A stretch of 64,000 nucleotides of DNA, taken from the NCBI RefSeq assembly GCF_002280785.1, contig NZ_NCEQ01000011.1:37025-101024 (forward strand), in the 5' to 3' direction. The stretch comes from Brevundimonas subvibrioides (GTDB lineage Bacteria > Pseudomonadota > Alphaproteobacteria > Caulobacterales > Caulobacteraceae). This document shows, in pieces, positions 46,115 to 55,687 of this stretch. Both the position numbers and the translations under genes were made by a program. The notes beneath the pieces are model-generated. The model saw nothing but the letters and a program-made list of their open reading frames with translations. It made no database searches and was not told the DNA's origin. Numbering within the stretch: the first letter of the stretch is position 1; the number at the start of each line of letters is the position of its first letter.

Positions 46115-46776
46115 CAGAGGTCACTTCCGTTGATGAGGGGTTCGGCATGCCCGGCCTCGGCGGCAAGGGCGGAGGTCAGGGCGGCGCCGATACGGTCGGC
46201 GGCGGCGGCGGGATCGAAGTCGGCCCGGCCGTCGGCCCATTCCAGCTGGAAGGCCGCGAGCGGCAGGGACATGTCTTCGCGGAAGGCGACCACGCCGGTG
46301 AAGCCGGCATCGATGCAGATCGCCTGAATCTTCTCCTGGACCCCGGGCTCCAGGCCCGAGGCGCGGACCACGAGACGGGGCGAGCTGTCGATCTCCTGGC
46401 CCAGGCTTTCCAGCGCCGATTGCAGCGGGCCGATCGGCAGCCGCTCCAGGGCGGCGGCGGCGATGACGCGAGCGGCGGCGAGCGCGAGACCGGCCGATTG
46501 CTCGCGATGGGTCTGGGCGACATGGGTCAGGGCCGGAATGGCCTGGCCCATGGCCTGACCGATGGCGGCGACGCCCATGGCCTCGATGCTGGCAGCCTCG
46601 GCCAGGGCCGCTTCGCGCGCCTCAAACCGGGCCTGGGCGACCAGGGCCTCGACCTCGGACGGCATGTAGGCGCGCTTGGTCGGACGGAACTCGGAGGCGT
46701 GCACGACCGAGCCGGCGCCGTCGAACTCGGTGTCGAAGGCGAAGGGGCGGCTGGCGATGGGAGCGTGATCGGTCAT
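46114..46776 (-). CDS. fliH: FliH-type flagellar assembly protein (FlbE)
   Basis: 220 residues. N-terminus TDHAPIASRPFAFDTEFDG, an Ala/Glu coiled coil (ALVAQARFEAREAALAEAAS), and a C-terminal FliH/HrpE-like domain (LVVRASGLEPGVQEKI, FREDMSLPLAAFQLEWADGR). FliH regulates the FliI export ATPase. Assigned by position between fliG and fliN (flbE in Caulobacter) and by this weak domain. Confidence 0.86.
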   Translation of the reverse strand: MTDHAPIASRPFAFDTEFDGAGSVVHASEFRPTKRAYMPSEVEALVAQARFEAREAALAEAASIEAMGVAAIGQAMGQAIPALTHVAQTHREQSAGLALAAARVIAAAALERLPIGPLQSALESLGQEIDSSPRLVVRASGLEPGVQEKIQAICIDAGFTGVVAFREDMSLPLAAFQLEWADGRADFDPAAAADRIGAALTSALAAEAGHAEPLINGSDL

Positions 46777-46777
46777 G

Positions 46778-47815
46778 TCAGTAGATCAACTCGTCGTCGC
46801 CGGCCGCACCGGCCAGCATGATCTCGCCGCGCGCCGCCAGATCCTTGGCGACCTGGACCATGGCCATCTGGGCGGTGTCGACATCCTTCAGGCGCACGGG
46901 CCCCATGGATTCCATGTCCTCGCGCATGATCTTGGACGCCCGCTCGGACATGTTGGTGAAGAACATCTCGCGCAGGCTTTCCGAGGCGCCCTTCAGGGCC
47001 AGGCCGAGGGAATCCTTCTCGACCGACCGCAGCAGGGTCTGGACGCCGCCGGGGTCCAGCTTGCTCAGATCCTCGAAGACGAACATCAGGGCGCGAATGC
47101 GTTCGGCGGACTCGCGATTGCGCTCTTCCAGGGCGCCGATGAACCGGGCCTCGGTCTGGCGGTCGAACGAGTTGAAGATGTCGGCCATCGCCTCGTGGCT
47201 GTCACGCTTGGAGGTGCGGGCCAGGTTCGACATGAACTCGTTGCGCAGCGTCTGTTCGATCTTGTCGAGGATTTCCCGCTGGACCGGCTCCATGCGCAGC
47301 ATCCGCTGGACGCATTCGAGGGCGAAGTCCTCGGGCAGGGAGGTCAGCACGCGGGCGGCGTGGTCGGGCTTAACCTTGGACAGGATCACGGCGACCGTCT
47401 GCGGGTATTCGTTCTTCAGATAGTTGGCGAGGACGGCCTCGTTCACATTGCCGAGCTTGTCCCACATGGTCCGGCCGGCGGGACCGCGGATCTCCTCCAT
47501 CAGCCCTTCGACGCGGTCGGAAGGCATGAAGGAGGCCAGCAGGCGCTGCGTCTGTTCGAAGCTGCCCATGATCGTGCCGGAGCCGGACATGCCGGAGACG
47601 AACTCGATCAGCAACTCCTCGACCACCGTCGAGCTGACGGTGCCGAGGCCGGCCATGGCCTGGGAGATTTCCTTGACCTCTTCGTCGTCAAGACCCTGCC
47701 ACAGGCGGGTGTGCTCCTCGCCGAGCGACAGCAGGATGACCGCCGCCTTTTCCGGGCCGGACAGCTTCTTGGCGTCGTCGACGGATGCTTTCTTGTTTGC
47801 CATCCTGGCGACCAT
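46778..47815 (-). CDS. fliG: FliG, flagellar motor switch protein
   Basis: 345 residues: N ([20 protein letters not shown]), middle with EHPQ-like [20 protein letters not shown], and C-terminal torque domain ([38 protein letters not shown]). Binds FliF and MotA. ATG 47815 overlaps the fliF stop by one base; ATG 47803 is an alternative four codons in. Confidence 0.97.
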   Translation of the reverse strand: MVARMANKKASVDDAKKLSGPEKAAVILLSLGEEHTRLWQGLDDEEVKEISQAMAGLGTVSSTVVEELLIEFVSGMSGSGTIMGSFEQTQRLLASFMPSDRVEGLMEEIRGPAGRTMWDKLGNVNEAVLANYLKNEYPQTVAVILSKVKPDHAARVLTSLPEDFALECVQRMLRMEPVQREILDKIEQTLRNEFMSNLARTSKRDSHEAMADIFNSFDRQTEARFIGALEERNRESAERIRALMFVFEDLSKLDPGGVQTLLRSVEKDSLGLALKGASESLREMFFTNMSERASKIMREDMESMGPVRLKDVDTAQMAMVQVAKDLAARGEIMLAGAAGDDELIY

Positions 47816-49470
47816 CAGCCTTCGTGGACCCAGCTGCGCAGGATGGACGTCGACTCATCGGGATGCTTCTCGACGAAGTCCGCGACCTTCTTGACGGACG
47901 ACGCCTTCACCTGACCCTCGATACGGGCGATGTCGAGCCGCTGGTCCATGTCGGACGGACCGGTCAGCTGGCCCGCGCCGCCGACGACGCTGGTTTGCAA
48001 AGAGGTGACGCCGATCTGGCCGCCGCCTGCGCCGGCCAGGGCGGGCATGCCGCCGGGACCGGCCGCCGACTTCAGCAGCGGTCGCAGGACGAAGAAGATC
48101 AGCAGCAGGCCCGTGATCAGGAGAACGAGCAGCTCGACCCCGCGCATGATGTCGTTCTTGGTGAAGTTGAACAGCGGCGAGCCGCCATCGGTGCCCCCGG
48201 CCGACACCAGGGCGTCCCGGTTGAAGCGCACGTTGGTGACCCGCACCTGGTCGCCGCGCGTCTGGTCGAAGCCCATGGCCGCCTTCACCAGATCCTCGAT
48301 CTGGGTGATTTCTTCCGGCGTGCGGGCGGTGTAGGTCGGCTCGCCGCCGGCCTCGGCGGGCGGAGTCAGCTTGCCATCCACGGCCACGGCCACCGACAGC
48401 TTGCGCACCTCGCCCGGCTCCTTGGTCGTGGTCGTGGTCGTGTTCGAGATCTCGTAGTTGGTGGTCTCGCCCGTGACGCTCTCGGTCGAGCCCGCCGGGG
48501 TGACCGCCGGGGCCGCGCCGCCGGGGATGTTGTTCGTCGCCGTGGCTCCGCCATCGGCCGTTCCCTCACTGTCCTGGGACTGGGAGCCGTTGGACGAGGT
48601 CGAGCGGACGACCTGGCCGTCGGGATCGTATTTCTGCTCCTGGGTGGTGGAGCGGGTCATGTCGATGTCGGCCGTGACCTGAACGCGCGCGGCGCCCGGA
48701 CCGACCACGCCCTCGACCAGATCCTTGATACGGGCCTGAAGCTGGGCTTCGGTATTGGTCTTGGCGGCCTCGGCGGTGGCGGACGAGAAACCCTCCTCGT
48801 CGTCGGCTGCAGCGAGGGTCTGGTTGGTCTCATCGACCACGGTGACCTTGCCGGGCTTCAGGTTCGGCACGGACGAGGCGACGACGTTGCGGATAGCGCG
48901 GACCTGGTCGGCGCTCAGGGCGCGACCGCCCAGGCCGACGACGACGGCGGCGGTGGGCTCGGCGGCGTCCTGGGCGAACAGTTCGCGGCGCGGCAAGGCG
49001 ATCTGCACGCGGGCCGAAGAGATGCCGCGCATGGACATGATGGTGCGGGACAGTTCGCCCTGCAGGGCGCGCTGTTCCGAAATCTGCTGCTGGAACTCGG
49101 TCTGGCCCAGCACCGACTGGTTGTCGAACAGCTCGTAGCCCACAGAGCCGGAGCTCACGAGGCCCTTGCCGGCCAGCATCAGGCGGGCCGTGCCGACGTC
49201 GTCGCGGTTGACCATGATGGTCGAGCCGTCGCCACGGGTGGAATATTTGATGCCCGCCTGGTCCAGCGAGGACGTGATCTCGCCGGCCTCGCGCAGGTCG
49301 AGGTTGGAATACAGCAGGGCGTCCGGCGCCTGGCCGACACGCATCATCACGGCCACGAGGATGGCGGCGACGCCGGCCCCGACGCCGAGGATCATGGCGA
49401 GCCGCCCGATCCCAAATCTCTGCAACGCCGCCGTGAAGCCGCCCACGCGTCCCCGCCCAAATACTGTCAC
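47815..49470 (-). CDS. fliF: FliF, flagellar MS-ring protein
   Basis: 551 residues with N-terminal helix ([20 protein letters not shown]), YscJ-like ring domains ([40 protein letters not shown]), a long low-complexity Ser/Thr/Gly loop, and a second helix (~445-465) before the FliG-binding tail. First structure of the basal body. GTG 49470; a perfect CtrA-type box lies 47 bp upstream. Confidence 0.97.
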   Translation of the reverse strand: MTVFGRGRVGGFTAALQRFGIGRLAMILGVGAGVAAILVAVMMRVGQAPDALLYSNLDLREAGEITSSLDQAGIKYSTRGDGSTIMVNRDDVGTARLMLAGKGLVSSGSVGYELFDNQSVLGQTEFQQQISEQRALQGELSRTIMSMRGISSARVQIALPRRELFAQDAAEPTAAVVVGLGGRALSADQVRAIRNVVASSVPNLKPGKVTVVDETNQTLAAADDEEGFSSATAEAAKTNTEAQLQARIKDLVEGVVGPGAARVQVTADIDMTRSTTQEQKYDPDGQVVRSTSSNGSQSQDSEGTADGGATATNNIPGGAAPAVTPAGSTESVTGETTNYEISNTTTTTTKEPGEVRKLSVAVAVDGKLTPPAEAGGEPTYTARTPEEITQIEDLVKAAMGFDQTRGDQVRVTNVRFNRDALVSAGGTDGGSPLFNFTKNDIMRGVELLVLLITGLLLIFFVLRPLLKSAAGPGGMPALAGAGGGQIGVTSLQTSVVGGAGQLTGPSDMDQRLDIARIEGQVKASSVKKVADFVEKHPDESTSILRSWVHEG

Positions 49471-49516
49471 GGGGGAGCCGACTGCCCTCGCTAGGCAGAA
49501 ACTGCCGCCCGCGTGG

Positions 49517-49531
49517 TTAACGGCGGTTTAA
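49517..49531. promoter_or_regulatory. CtrA box before the fliF flagellar operon
   Basis: TTAA (49517-49520), seven bases, TTAA (49528-49531): a perfect match to the CtrA consensus TTAA-N7-TTAA, 47 bp before the fliF start. In Caulobacter CtrA activates the fliF operon in this way. A further TTAA half-site lies at 49563. Confidence 0.8.
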
Positions 49532-49561
49532 GTGTCGGGGTTAGCTCGCCGATTTTCGGGG

Positions 49562-50554
49562 TTAACGTCGAAGTTCGTCCAGCACCGGGCCGGCGCCGGA
49601 CGGCAGGGCCGCGTCCGGATCGCGCAGCAGGGCCTCCACATCGCGGAACATGACCTCGGCCTGCCAGTCGCGGTTCAGCAGGTGCCAGCCGTCGGGATAC
49701 CAGCCGGTGCGCAGGTTCGGCGGATCGCCGGCGCGGATCAGGGCGCGGCGCATGGGGCCCTGTTCGATAATCTGGTCCATGGCGCCGTACAGCAGCAGCG
49801 TCGGCGCCCTCACCTGCCCCAGCTTGAGGGTCGCGCTCTCCATCAGATCGACGAGGCCGGACAGGGCGTCGAACCGCGTCGAGCGGATGAAGCCCGGATC
49901 GTTCCCGTTGGCGACCAGTTCGATCAGGTTGTCGGTGGCCCGGATGCGCCGGACCGCCCAATCCGGCGGCGTAATCGAGCGAGACCCCATCAGCCGCGCG
50001 GCGGCCCACAGGCTGGCGCGGTTGGGCAGACTCTGGCTGGACCAGCCCCAGACAGCGGGGGCCAGCAGGATCAACTGGTCGGCGACAGGCGGCCGATCCG
50101 AAGCGAAGGCCGAGATGGCGACAGCCCCGCCCATGCTCTCTCCCGCCACGGCGATGCGGGCGTTCGGATGGCGCGCGCGGACCAGGGCGACGACCGTGCG
50201 CAGATCCTCCGCCATCCGGGCCTCGCCCGCCCAGACGCCCCGACCGGGGGACGCGCCGAAGCCCCGCTGGTCATAGGCATAGGTGGCGATGCCGCGCTCC
50301 GCCCACCACGGACCCGCGAGTCGGAAGGCAGCGGCATGGTCGTTCATGCCGTGCAGGCCGATGACGATCATCTCCGGCTCCTCAGGTCCCCAGCGCAGGT
50401 AGGGCAGCCTCGCCCCGTCATCGACAAGGAAGGCGCCCGGCTCGATGCGGGGACCGGCGAAGCCTGCAGGCGGCGTCAACGGCGGCTGGACATGGGGCGT
50501 GGCGCAGGCGGCGAGGCCTAGCAGCATCATGGACAGGGCCAGCGCGCGGATCAT
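49562..50554 (-). CDS. Alpha/beta hydrolase lipoprotein (monoacylglycerol-lipase-like)
   Basis: 330 residues with signal peptide and lipobox (MIRALALSMMLLGLAAC). VIGLHGMNDHAAAFRLAG (oxyanion loop), nucleophile Ser in VAGESMGGAVA, catalytic His in YPDGWHLLNRDW near the C-terminus: the serine aminopeptidase / monoacylglycerol lipase fold. ATG 50554 chosen for the signal peptide; it overlaps the upstream stop by 4 bp. Substrate is inferred only at the ester-lipid level. Confidence 0.9.
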   Translation of the reverse strand: MIRALALSMMLLGLAACATPHVQPPLTPPAGFAGPRIEPGAFLVDDGARLPYLRWGPEEPEMIVIGLHGMNDHAAAFRLAGPWWAERGIATYAYDQRGFGASPGRGVWAGEARMAEDLRTVVALVRARHPNARIAVAGESMGGAVAISAFASDRPPVADQLILLAPAVWGWSSQSLPNRASLWAAARLMGSRSITPPDWAVRRIRATDNLIELVANGNDPGFIRSTRFDALSGLVDLMESATLKLGQVRAPTLLLYGAMDQIIEQGPMRRALIRAGDPPNLRTGWYPDGWHLLNRDWQAEVMFRDVEALLRDPDAALPSGAGPVLDELRR

Positions 50555-51162
50555 GCGTACAGGATGCCCCGGACCCTTTGGCGAAGATACGGCACGACCT
50601 CGGCCTCGAACCACGGATTGCGCCTGAGCCAGGCGGTGTTCCGCCACGACGGATGGGGCATGGGCAGGATGTCAGGGGCGTACTCCCGCCAGGCGCGGAC
50701 GGTGTCGGTCATACTGGCCCTGGCCCGCTCGCCCAGCGCCCAGACCTGGGCATGGCCGCCGACCAGCAGGGTCAGCTCCATCCGGGGCAGGGCCTCCAGC
50801 AGCCGGGGTCGCCACAGGGTCGCGCAGCGCTTCGGCGGCGGATAGTCGCCGCCGCTTCTTCCATGTTTCTGGGGCGCCGTGCCGGGATAACAGAAGGCCT
50901 GGGCCGCCACGCCGATGCGGTGATCGGCGTAGAAGGTCTCGTAGTCCACGCCCATCCAGTCGCGCAGCCGGTCACCGGACGGATCGGTGAAGGGCAGGCC
51001 GCTCTCATGCACCCGACGGCCGGGCGCCTGGCCGCAGATCAGAAGGCGGGTCTCGGGAAAGACCCGGACCACCGGTCGCGGTTCGTGCGGCAGGTCGCCG
51101 AGACAGGCCCGGCAGGCCCGAATATCCGAAAGGACGTCTTCGAGGTCAGGCGAAGTCGTCAT
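50551..51162 (-). CDS. Uracil-DNA glycosylase family protein
   Basis: 203 residues, COG1573-like UDG fold: RACRACLGDLP (Cys pair), RLLICGQAPGRRVHESGLPF with the GQAPG motif, GDRLRDWMGVD, and HPSWRNTAWLRRNPWFE with the second catalytic motif. Some family members bind an FeS cluster but only two of the four expected Cys are obvious. ATG 51162 starts 17 nt inside the end of the DUF3253 gene. Confidence 0.85.
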   Translation of the reverse strand: MTTSPDLEDVLSDIRACRACLGDLPHEPRPVVRVFPETRLLICGQAPGRRVHESGLPFTDPSGDRLRDWMGVDYETFYADHRIGVAAQAFCYPGTAPQKHGRSGGDYPPPKRCATLWRPRLLEALPRMELTLLVGGHAQVWALGERARASMTDTVRAWREYAPDILPMPHPSWRNTAWLRRNPWFEAEVVPYLRQRVRGILYA

Positions 51163-51466
51163 CGACCTCGGGCTTGGGCGGCAGGGCGGCAAGCGCCGCA
51201 GCGGTCTCCGCCTCGGTCGGCAGGCGCAGACGGGTCACGCCGCGGAAGTTGGTCGGATCGACGACCTTGCCCTTCTTGGTGATGGTCAATTTGCCCTGAC
51301 GCATCAGGCCAAGAGCCGTCGTCCGGACCTTGGGCAGGACGCGCTGCCACTGTTCGGTCTGGATATGTTTGGCCACATCCGCCGGTTCCACGGACTTGCC
51401 GCCGACCCCCTTGGGGTCAGCTTTCGCCAGGGTCTCGAAAATTGCTGCTTCGATTGGATCGCTCAT
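51146..51466 (-). CDS. DUF3253 family protein
   Basis: 106 residues: IEAAIFETLAKADPKG, VEPADVAKHIQTEQWQRVLP, MRQGKLTITKKGKVVDPTNF. Small winged-helix-like domain of unknown function (DUF3253). ATG 51466. Head of a minus-strand run with the UDG-like and hydrolase genes, each overlapping the next. Confidence 0.85.
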   Translation of the reverse strand: MSDPIEAAIFETLAKADPKGVGGKSVEPADVAKHIQTEQWQRVLPKVRTTALGLMRQGKLTITKKGKVVDPTNFRGVTRLRLPTEAETAAALAALPPKPEVDDDFA

Positions 51467-51514
51467 GGGGCCTATATGCTGCACTGCGACAGTGAAAAGA
51501 AGGCGAGTTCGGAA

Positions 51515-51946
51515 ATGGTCGAGAAGATCACGGTCACGGAGGGCGAGTTCACCGGTTGGCAGATGTACGATCTGCACGGCACCTTCGACCAGGTCGTGGG
51601 CCCCTTCTACTTCAAGCCGGATCCGGATGGGAGGATGCGCTGCGCCTTCCGTGCCGAGCCCAAACACATGAACGCCGGGCACAGGATGCACGGCGGCTGC
51701 CTGATGACCTTCGCCGACATCGCCCTGTTCCAGACCGCGTATCAGCAGATGGAGGGGATGAACGGCGTGACCGTACAGCTCGATTCCACCCTGATCGACG
51801 GGGCCTACGTGGGCGAACTGGTCGAGGCGACGGGCGAAGTGGTGCGCGCAGGCGGATCGCTGATCTTCGTGCGGGGCCAGATCAGCACGGGCGAGCGGAC
51901 GTTGATGACCTACAGCGGGATCATCCGGAAATTCACGCCGCGCTGA
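51515..51946 (+). CDS. Hotdog-fold acyl-CoA thioesterase (PaaI-like)
   Basis: 143 residues. AEPKHMNAGHRMHGGCLMTF with the HGG catalytic helix, DSTLIDGAYVGELVEATGEV and SLIFVRGQISTGERTLM are the PaaI/YdiI-type hotdog core. ATG 51515 preferred; divergent from DUF3253 with 48 bp between. Its TGA stop directly abuts the GST stop on the other strand. Confidence 0.88.
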   Translation: MVEKITVTEGEFTGWQMYDLHGTFDQVVGPFYFKPDPDGRMRCAFRAEPKHMNAGHRMHGGCLMTFADIALFQTAYQQMEGMNGVTVQLDSTLIDGAYVGELVEATGEVVRAGGSLIFVRGQISTGERTLMTYSGIIRKFTPR

Positions 51947-52564
51947 TCACACCCCCGCCTTGGCCGCCGGTCTCGCGCGGCAGTCTTCGAGCCAGCGGGA
52001 CAGGTGGGTGAACTCCTCGGGCGGGCGGTATTTGACGAGGCGCGCGAAATCCAGCCCCACGACGCCGACGATATCGGCGATGGTGAACCGATCCAGGGCG
52101 ATGAAGGGATGGTCGGCCAGGTGCCGGTCCAGGGTCTTCATGAACCGCTCGGCCGACAGCCGGTTGTAGTCCGCGACCTCGGTCTGGGCAGCCTCCAGGA
52201 TGGCCAGCGCCGGATGGGTCAGGCGCACGTTCAGCATGATCGGGTTGGCCAGATAGAACTCGCAGCGGCGGGTCCACATCTCGACGATGGCCTGTTCGCG
52301 GGCGTCGACGCCGAACAGGTTCGGCTCCGGATACATCGACTCCAGATAGCGGCCGATGGCGACCGACTCAGAGATGGTGGTGCCGTCGTCCAGCTCCAGC
52401 GCGGGGACGTGGGGGACGCCGACGCGGGCTCGGTATTCCGGCGTCTTGTGCTCGCCCGACATGATGTCGATCGGCACGATCTCGACGTCCTCGATGCCCT
52501 TTTCGGCCATGACCCAGCGGACGCGCCGGGGATTGGGGGCGCGGTGGCTGTCGTAGAGCTTCAT
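51947..52564 (-). CDS. Glutathione S-transferase family protein
   Basis: 205 residues. N-terminal thioredoxin-like domain (MKLYDSHRAPNPRRVRWVMA, GVPHVPALELDDGTTISESV with cis-Pro and ES motif) and all-helical C-terminal domain (FTIADIVGVVGLDFARL). Conjugates or reduces with glutathione; substrate unknown. ATG 52564. Confidence 0.92.
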   Translation of the reverse strand: MKLYDSHRAPNPRRVRWVMAEKGIEDVEIVPIDIMSGEHKTPEYRARVGVPHVPALELDDGTTISESVAIGRYLESMYPEPNLFGVDAREQAIVEMWTRRCEFYLANPIMLNVRLTHPALAILEAAQTEVADYNRLSAERFMKTLDRHLADHPFIALDRFTIADIVGVVGLDFARLVKYRPPEEFTHLSRWLEDCRARPAAKAGV

Positions 52565-52580
52565 CGAGCGGGTCTCCGGT

Positions 52581-53852
52581 TCAGCGGAATATGGAGGCTG
52601 GCATGGCGCCGACAACTGCTGCGGTCATCAAGGTCGCCAGGAATCCCGCGAACAGCGCCTTCCACACCATGCCCAGCACCTCTTCGCGGCGCTCGGGGAT
52701 CAGGACCGACAGACCCGTGACCGTGATCCCGACCGAGCCGATATTGGCGAAGCCGCACAGGGCATAGGTCAGGAGCATCCGGGTGCGCTCGCTCATCTCG
52801 CCGGCCGGAACCTCGCCCAGACGGATGAAGGCCACGAACTCGGTCAGGGTCAGCTTGACGCCCAGCAGCCAGCCCGCCTTGCCCGCCTCGGACCAGTCGA
52901 TACCGATCAGCCAGGCCAGGGGCATGAAGATCCAGCCCAGCAGGCGCTCGACCGTGATGTGGTCGCCGAACAGCCAGAAGCCGCCCAGCATGATGTTCAC
53001 CAGGGCGACCAGGGCTACGAAGACGATCAGGACGGCGGAGATGTTGAGGACGACCATCAGGCCGTCGGCCGTGCCCTTGACGATAGCGTCGATGGCCGAG
53101 TCGTATTTCAGCGCCGAGCCGTAGTCCGCGACCTGACCGCCCTCGCCCGGCTTCTCGGGGATGATGATGCGGGCCAGCAGAACGCCCGCGGGCGCGGAAA
53201 CGATGGAGGCCACCAGCACATGCCCGGCGGCGTTCGGCAGGGTCGCCGAAAGGATGGTCGCATAGGCCACCATGGTCGAGCCGGCGACGGTGGCGAGGCC
53301 CACGACCATCATGAGGAAGATCTCGGACCGGGTCAGCTTGTCGAGATAGGCCCGGATCACGATCGGGCTCTCGATCATGCCGAGGAAGATATTGGCCGCG
53401 ACCGCCAGGGCCGAGGCGCCGCCCAGCCCCATGGTCTTCTGGAACAGGATGCCGAAGCCGTGCGTCAGCCACTTCAGGATCTTCCAGTGCCACAGCAACG
53501 CCGACAGGGCCGAGATCACAAGGATCATCGGCAGGACGTTGAAGGCGAAGGTGAACAGGCCGCCCGCGTTGGTCACGGCATAGGGCTGGTCTCCGCCGGC
53601 GAGATAGCCGAACACGAACTTCGCCCCCTCGGACGTCGCCCGCGACAGGCCGTCGACGGCGCCGGTGATCGCGGCGAGCACCGTCTGCGAGCCCGGAATG
53701 GCGAACAGGGCCAGCACCAGCAAGGCCTGCACGCCGATGGCGCCCAGCGTCAGCCGCCAGGGAAAGGCGCGCTTGTTCTCCGACAGCCCCCAGCAGGCGG
53801 CGACAATGACGAACAGGCCCAGAAGGCTCTGAAGATTCAGAATGCTGAACAT
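52581..53852 (-). CDS. Concentrative nucleoside transporter (NupC/CNT family)
   Basis: 423-residue inner-membrane importer with about ten helices. GLSENKRAFPWR, AANIFLGMIESPIVIRAYLD, TVAGSTMVAYATIL, LTYALCGFANIGSVGITVTG and the C-terminal MPASIF are CNT hallmarks. Takes up nucleosides with Na+ or H+. ATG 53852; 16 bp after it stops lies the GST start. Hydrophobic throughout, usual length. Confidence 0.95.
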   Translation of the reverse strand: MFSILNLQSLLGLFVIVAACWGLSENKRAFPWRLTLGAIGVQALLVLALFAIPGSQTVLAAITGAVDGLSRATSEGAKFVFGYLAGGDQPYAVTNAGGLFTFAFNVLPMILVISALSALLWHWKILKWLTHGFGILFQKTMGLGGASALAVAANIFLGMIESPIVIRAYLDKLTRSEIFLMMVVGLATVAGSTMVAYATILSATLPNAAGHVLVASIVSAPAGVLLARIIIPEKPGEGGQVADYGSALKYDSAIDAIVKGTADGLMVVLNISAVLIVFVALVALVNIMLGGFWLFGDHITVERLLGWIFMPLAWLIGIDWSEAGKAGWLLGVKLTLTEFVAFIRLGEVPAGEMSERTRMLLTYALCGFANIGSVGITVTGLSVLIPERREEVLGMVWKALFAGFLATLMTAAVVGAMPASIFR

Positions 53853-53954
53853 GGAAACGACGGTCTTCCCCACACCGGCGTCGCCGGGTCCGTTACCGGT
53901 TGAACGCGAGTGCGCGCCGGGCCGCAAGTCCATTTGTCGCAGCCCACAAGGCAG

Positions 53955-53982
53955 AACGGCCCGGCGTCGCCGCCGGGCCGTT
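53955..53982. terminator. Hairpin terminator after ilvE
   Basis: AACGGCCCGGC (53955-53965) and GCCGGGCCGTT (53972-53982) form an 11-bp perfect stem with a 6-nt loop just after the ilvE stop (minus strand), followed by TCTGCCTTGT. It likely ends ilvE transcription before the transporter gene. Confidence 0.75.
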
Positions 53983-54005
53983 CGTCTTGTCTCGAAGGCG
54001 TCGTC

Positions 54006-54884
54006 CTACTTGATGCGGCGAACCAGCTTGCCGTAGTCGTCCATCAGGGTCAGCGACAGGTCGCCCGGCGTGAAGGCGTACTCGCCGATCGACTGGACCG
54101 GCGTCACCTCGGCGGCCGAACCGGTCAGGAAGCACTCGCTGAAGGTCGACAGCTCTTCCGGACGGATGTGGCGCACCACGACCTCGATGCCCTTGGCCTT
54201 GGCGATATCGATGACCGTCTGGCGCGTGATGCCGTTCAGGATGTGGGTCACGTCAGGCGTATGGATCACGCCGTCCTGGACGAAGAAGACGTTGGCGCCG
54301 GTCGCCTCGGCGACATAGCCGCGCCAGTCCAGCATCATGGCGTCGGCGAAGCCGCGCTTCTCGGCCGCGTTCTTGGACATGGTGCAGATCATGTAGAGGC
54401 CGGCGGCCTTGGCGGTCGTCGGGGCCGTCAGCGGGTCGGGGCGGCGCCATTTGGCCCACTCCAGCTTGATGCCCTTCTTCTTGACCTCGGGGTCGAAATA
54501 GCTGGGCCAGTCCCAAACGGCGATGGCGACGTGGACCTTGTTGTTCAGGGCCGAGACGCTGACCTGTTCCGGGCCGAGGTAGGCGACGGGACGGACGTAG
54601 GCGTCCTCCATCCCCATCTTAGCGCAGGTTTCCCTGCAGGCCTGATCGATTTCAGCGGTGCTGTAAGGCAGCTCGAAGTCCAGCAGGTTCGCCGACCGGG
54701 CCAATCGCTCGGAATGCTCTGTCAGCTTGAAGATTTCCCCGCCATACATACGCTCACCCTCGAACACCGACGAGCCGTAGTGAAGGGCGTGGGTCAAAAC
54801 GTGCGTTTTCGCTTCCCGCCACGGAATGAATTCGCCATTCATCCAGATCCAACCGTCACGATCGTCGAAAGGAACCAAGGCCAT
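54006..54884 (-). CDS. ilvE: Branched-chain-amino-acid aminotransferase (IlvE)
   Basis: 292-residue PLP enzyme transferring amino groups to the keto acids of Leu, Ile and Val. WMNGEFIPWREAKTHVLTHA, HYGSSVFEGERMY, the active-site region TAPTTAKAAGLYMICTMSKN, YVAEATGANVFFVQDG and HILNGITRQTVIDIAK are fold-type IV motifs. ATG 54884. Followed by a strong hairpin. Divergent from the OmpR-type regulator. Confidence 0.95.
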   Translation of the reverse strand: MALVPFDDRDGWIWMNGEFIPWREAKTHVLTHALHYGSSVFEGERMYGGEIFKLTEHSERLARSANLLDFELPYSTAEIDQACRETCAKMGMEDAYVRPVAYLGPEQVSVSALNNKVHVAIAVWDWPSYFDPEVKKKGIKLEWAKWRRPDPLTAPTTAKAAGLYMICTMSKNAAEKRGFADAMMLDWRGYVAEATGANVFFVQDGVIHTPDVTHILNGITRQTVIDIAKAKGIEVVVRHIRPEELSTFSECFLTGSAAEVTPVQSIGEYAFTPGDLSLTLMDDYGKLVRRIK

Positions 54885-54966
54885 TGAACAACGTCTCCTG
54901 CGCAGATTTGCCGGTTAGAACGCCCGAAGCGCCGAAGGTCAACGGCGCGCGCACGGGAATGTTCGC

Positions 54967-55686
54967 ATGAGCAGCAGCCGTTCAGGGCCTGTGGCGGGCG
55001 CCGGCGTCGGGCGCCACCTGCTGATCGTCGACGACGACGACCGGATTCGCGAGCTGCTGAAGGAGTATCTGGCGCGCGAGGGCTATCGCGTGACCGGGGC
55101 CGCGCACGCCGCGGCGGCGCGTCGCCTGATGGAGTTGATCGAGTTCGACCTGGTCGTGCTGGACGTGATGATGCCGGGCGAAAGCGGGCTGGAGCTGACC
55201 ACCTGGGTGCGGTCAAAGGCGCAACTGTCCAGGACGCCCGTGTTGCTGCTGACCGCGCGCGGCGAGGCATCGGACCGGATCGACGGCCTGTCGCGCGGCG
55301 CCGACGACTATATGTCCAAGCCCTTCGACCCGAAGGAACTGGCCCTGCGTATCGACGCCATTCTGAGACGGACAGGCGTGAAGCCGATCATGCCGCGCGA
55401 GATCAAGCTGGGCACGGCAACGTTTGATCTGGAGCGCCTTGAGCTGACCCGCGACGGCGCGCCGATGCGGCTGACCGAGGCCGAGGGGCAGTTGCTGAAG
55501 ACGCTCGCCCTGCACGCCCACGCGCCGGTCGAGCGGATGGACCTGTCGCCGGACACGGCCGACATCACCGGCCGCGCGGTCGACGTTCAGGTGACCCGCC
55601 TGCGCCGGAAGCTGGAAGCCGATCCGAAGAACCCGCGCTACCTCCAGACGGTGCGCGGCGTGGGCTATATGCTGGCGCCCGACTGA
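54967..55686 (+). CDS. OmpR-family response regulator
   Basis: 239 residues. REC domain with VDDDDRIRELL, phospho-Asp66 in LVVLDVMMPGESG, and TARGEASDRIDGL; C-terminal winged helix DVQVTRLRRKLEADPKNPR ending TVRGVGYML. Pairs with the kinase 1 bp downstream. Location next to ilvE resembles the PetR-like pair of alphaproteobacteria; that identity is inference. Confidence 0.93.
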   Translation: MSSSRSGPVAGAGVGRHLLIVDDDDRIRELLKEYLAREGYRVTGAAHAAAARRLMELIEFDLVVLDVMMPGESGLELTTWVRSKAQLSRTPVLLLTARGEASDRIDGLSRGADDYMSKPFDPKELALRIDAILRRTGVKPIMPREIKLGTATFDLERLELTRDGAPMRLTEAEGQLLKTLALHAHAPVERMDLSPDTADITGRAVDVQVTRLRRKLEADPKNPRYLQTVRGVGYMLAPD

Positions 55687-55687
55687 C

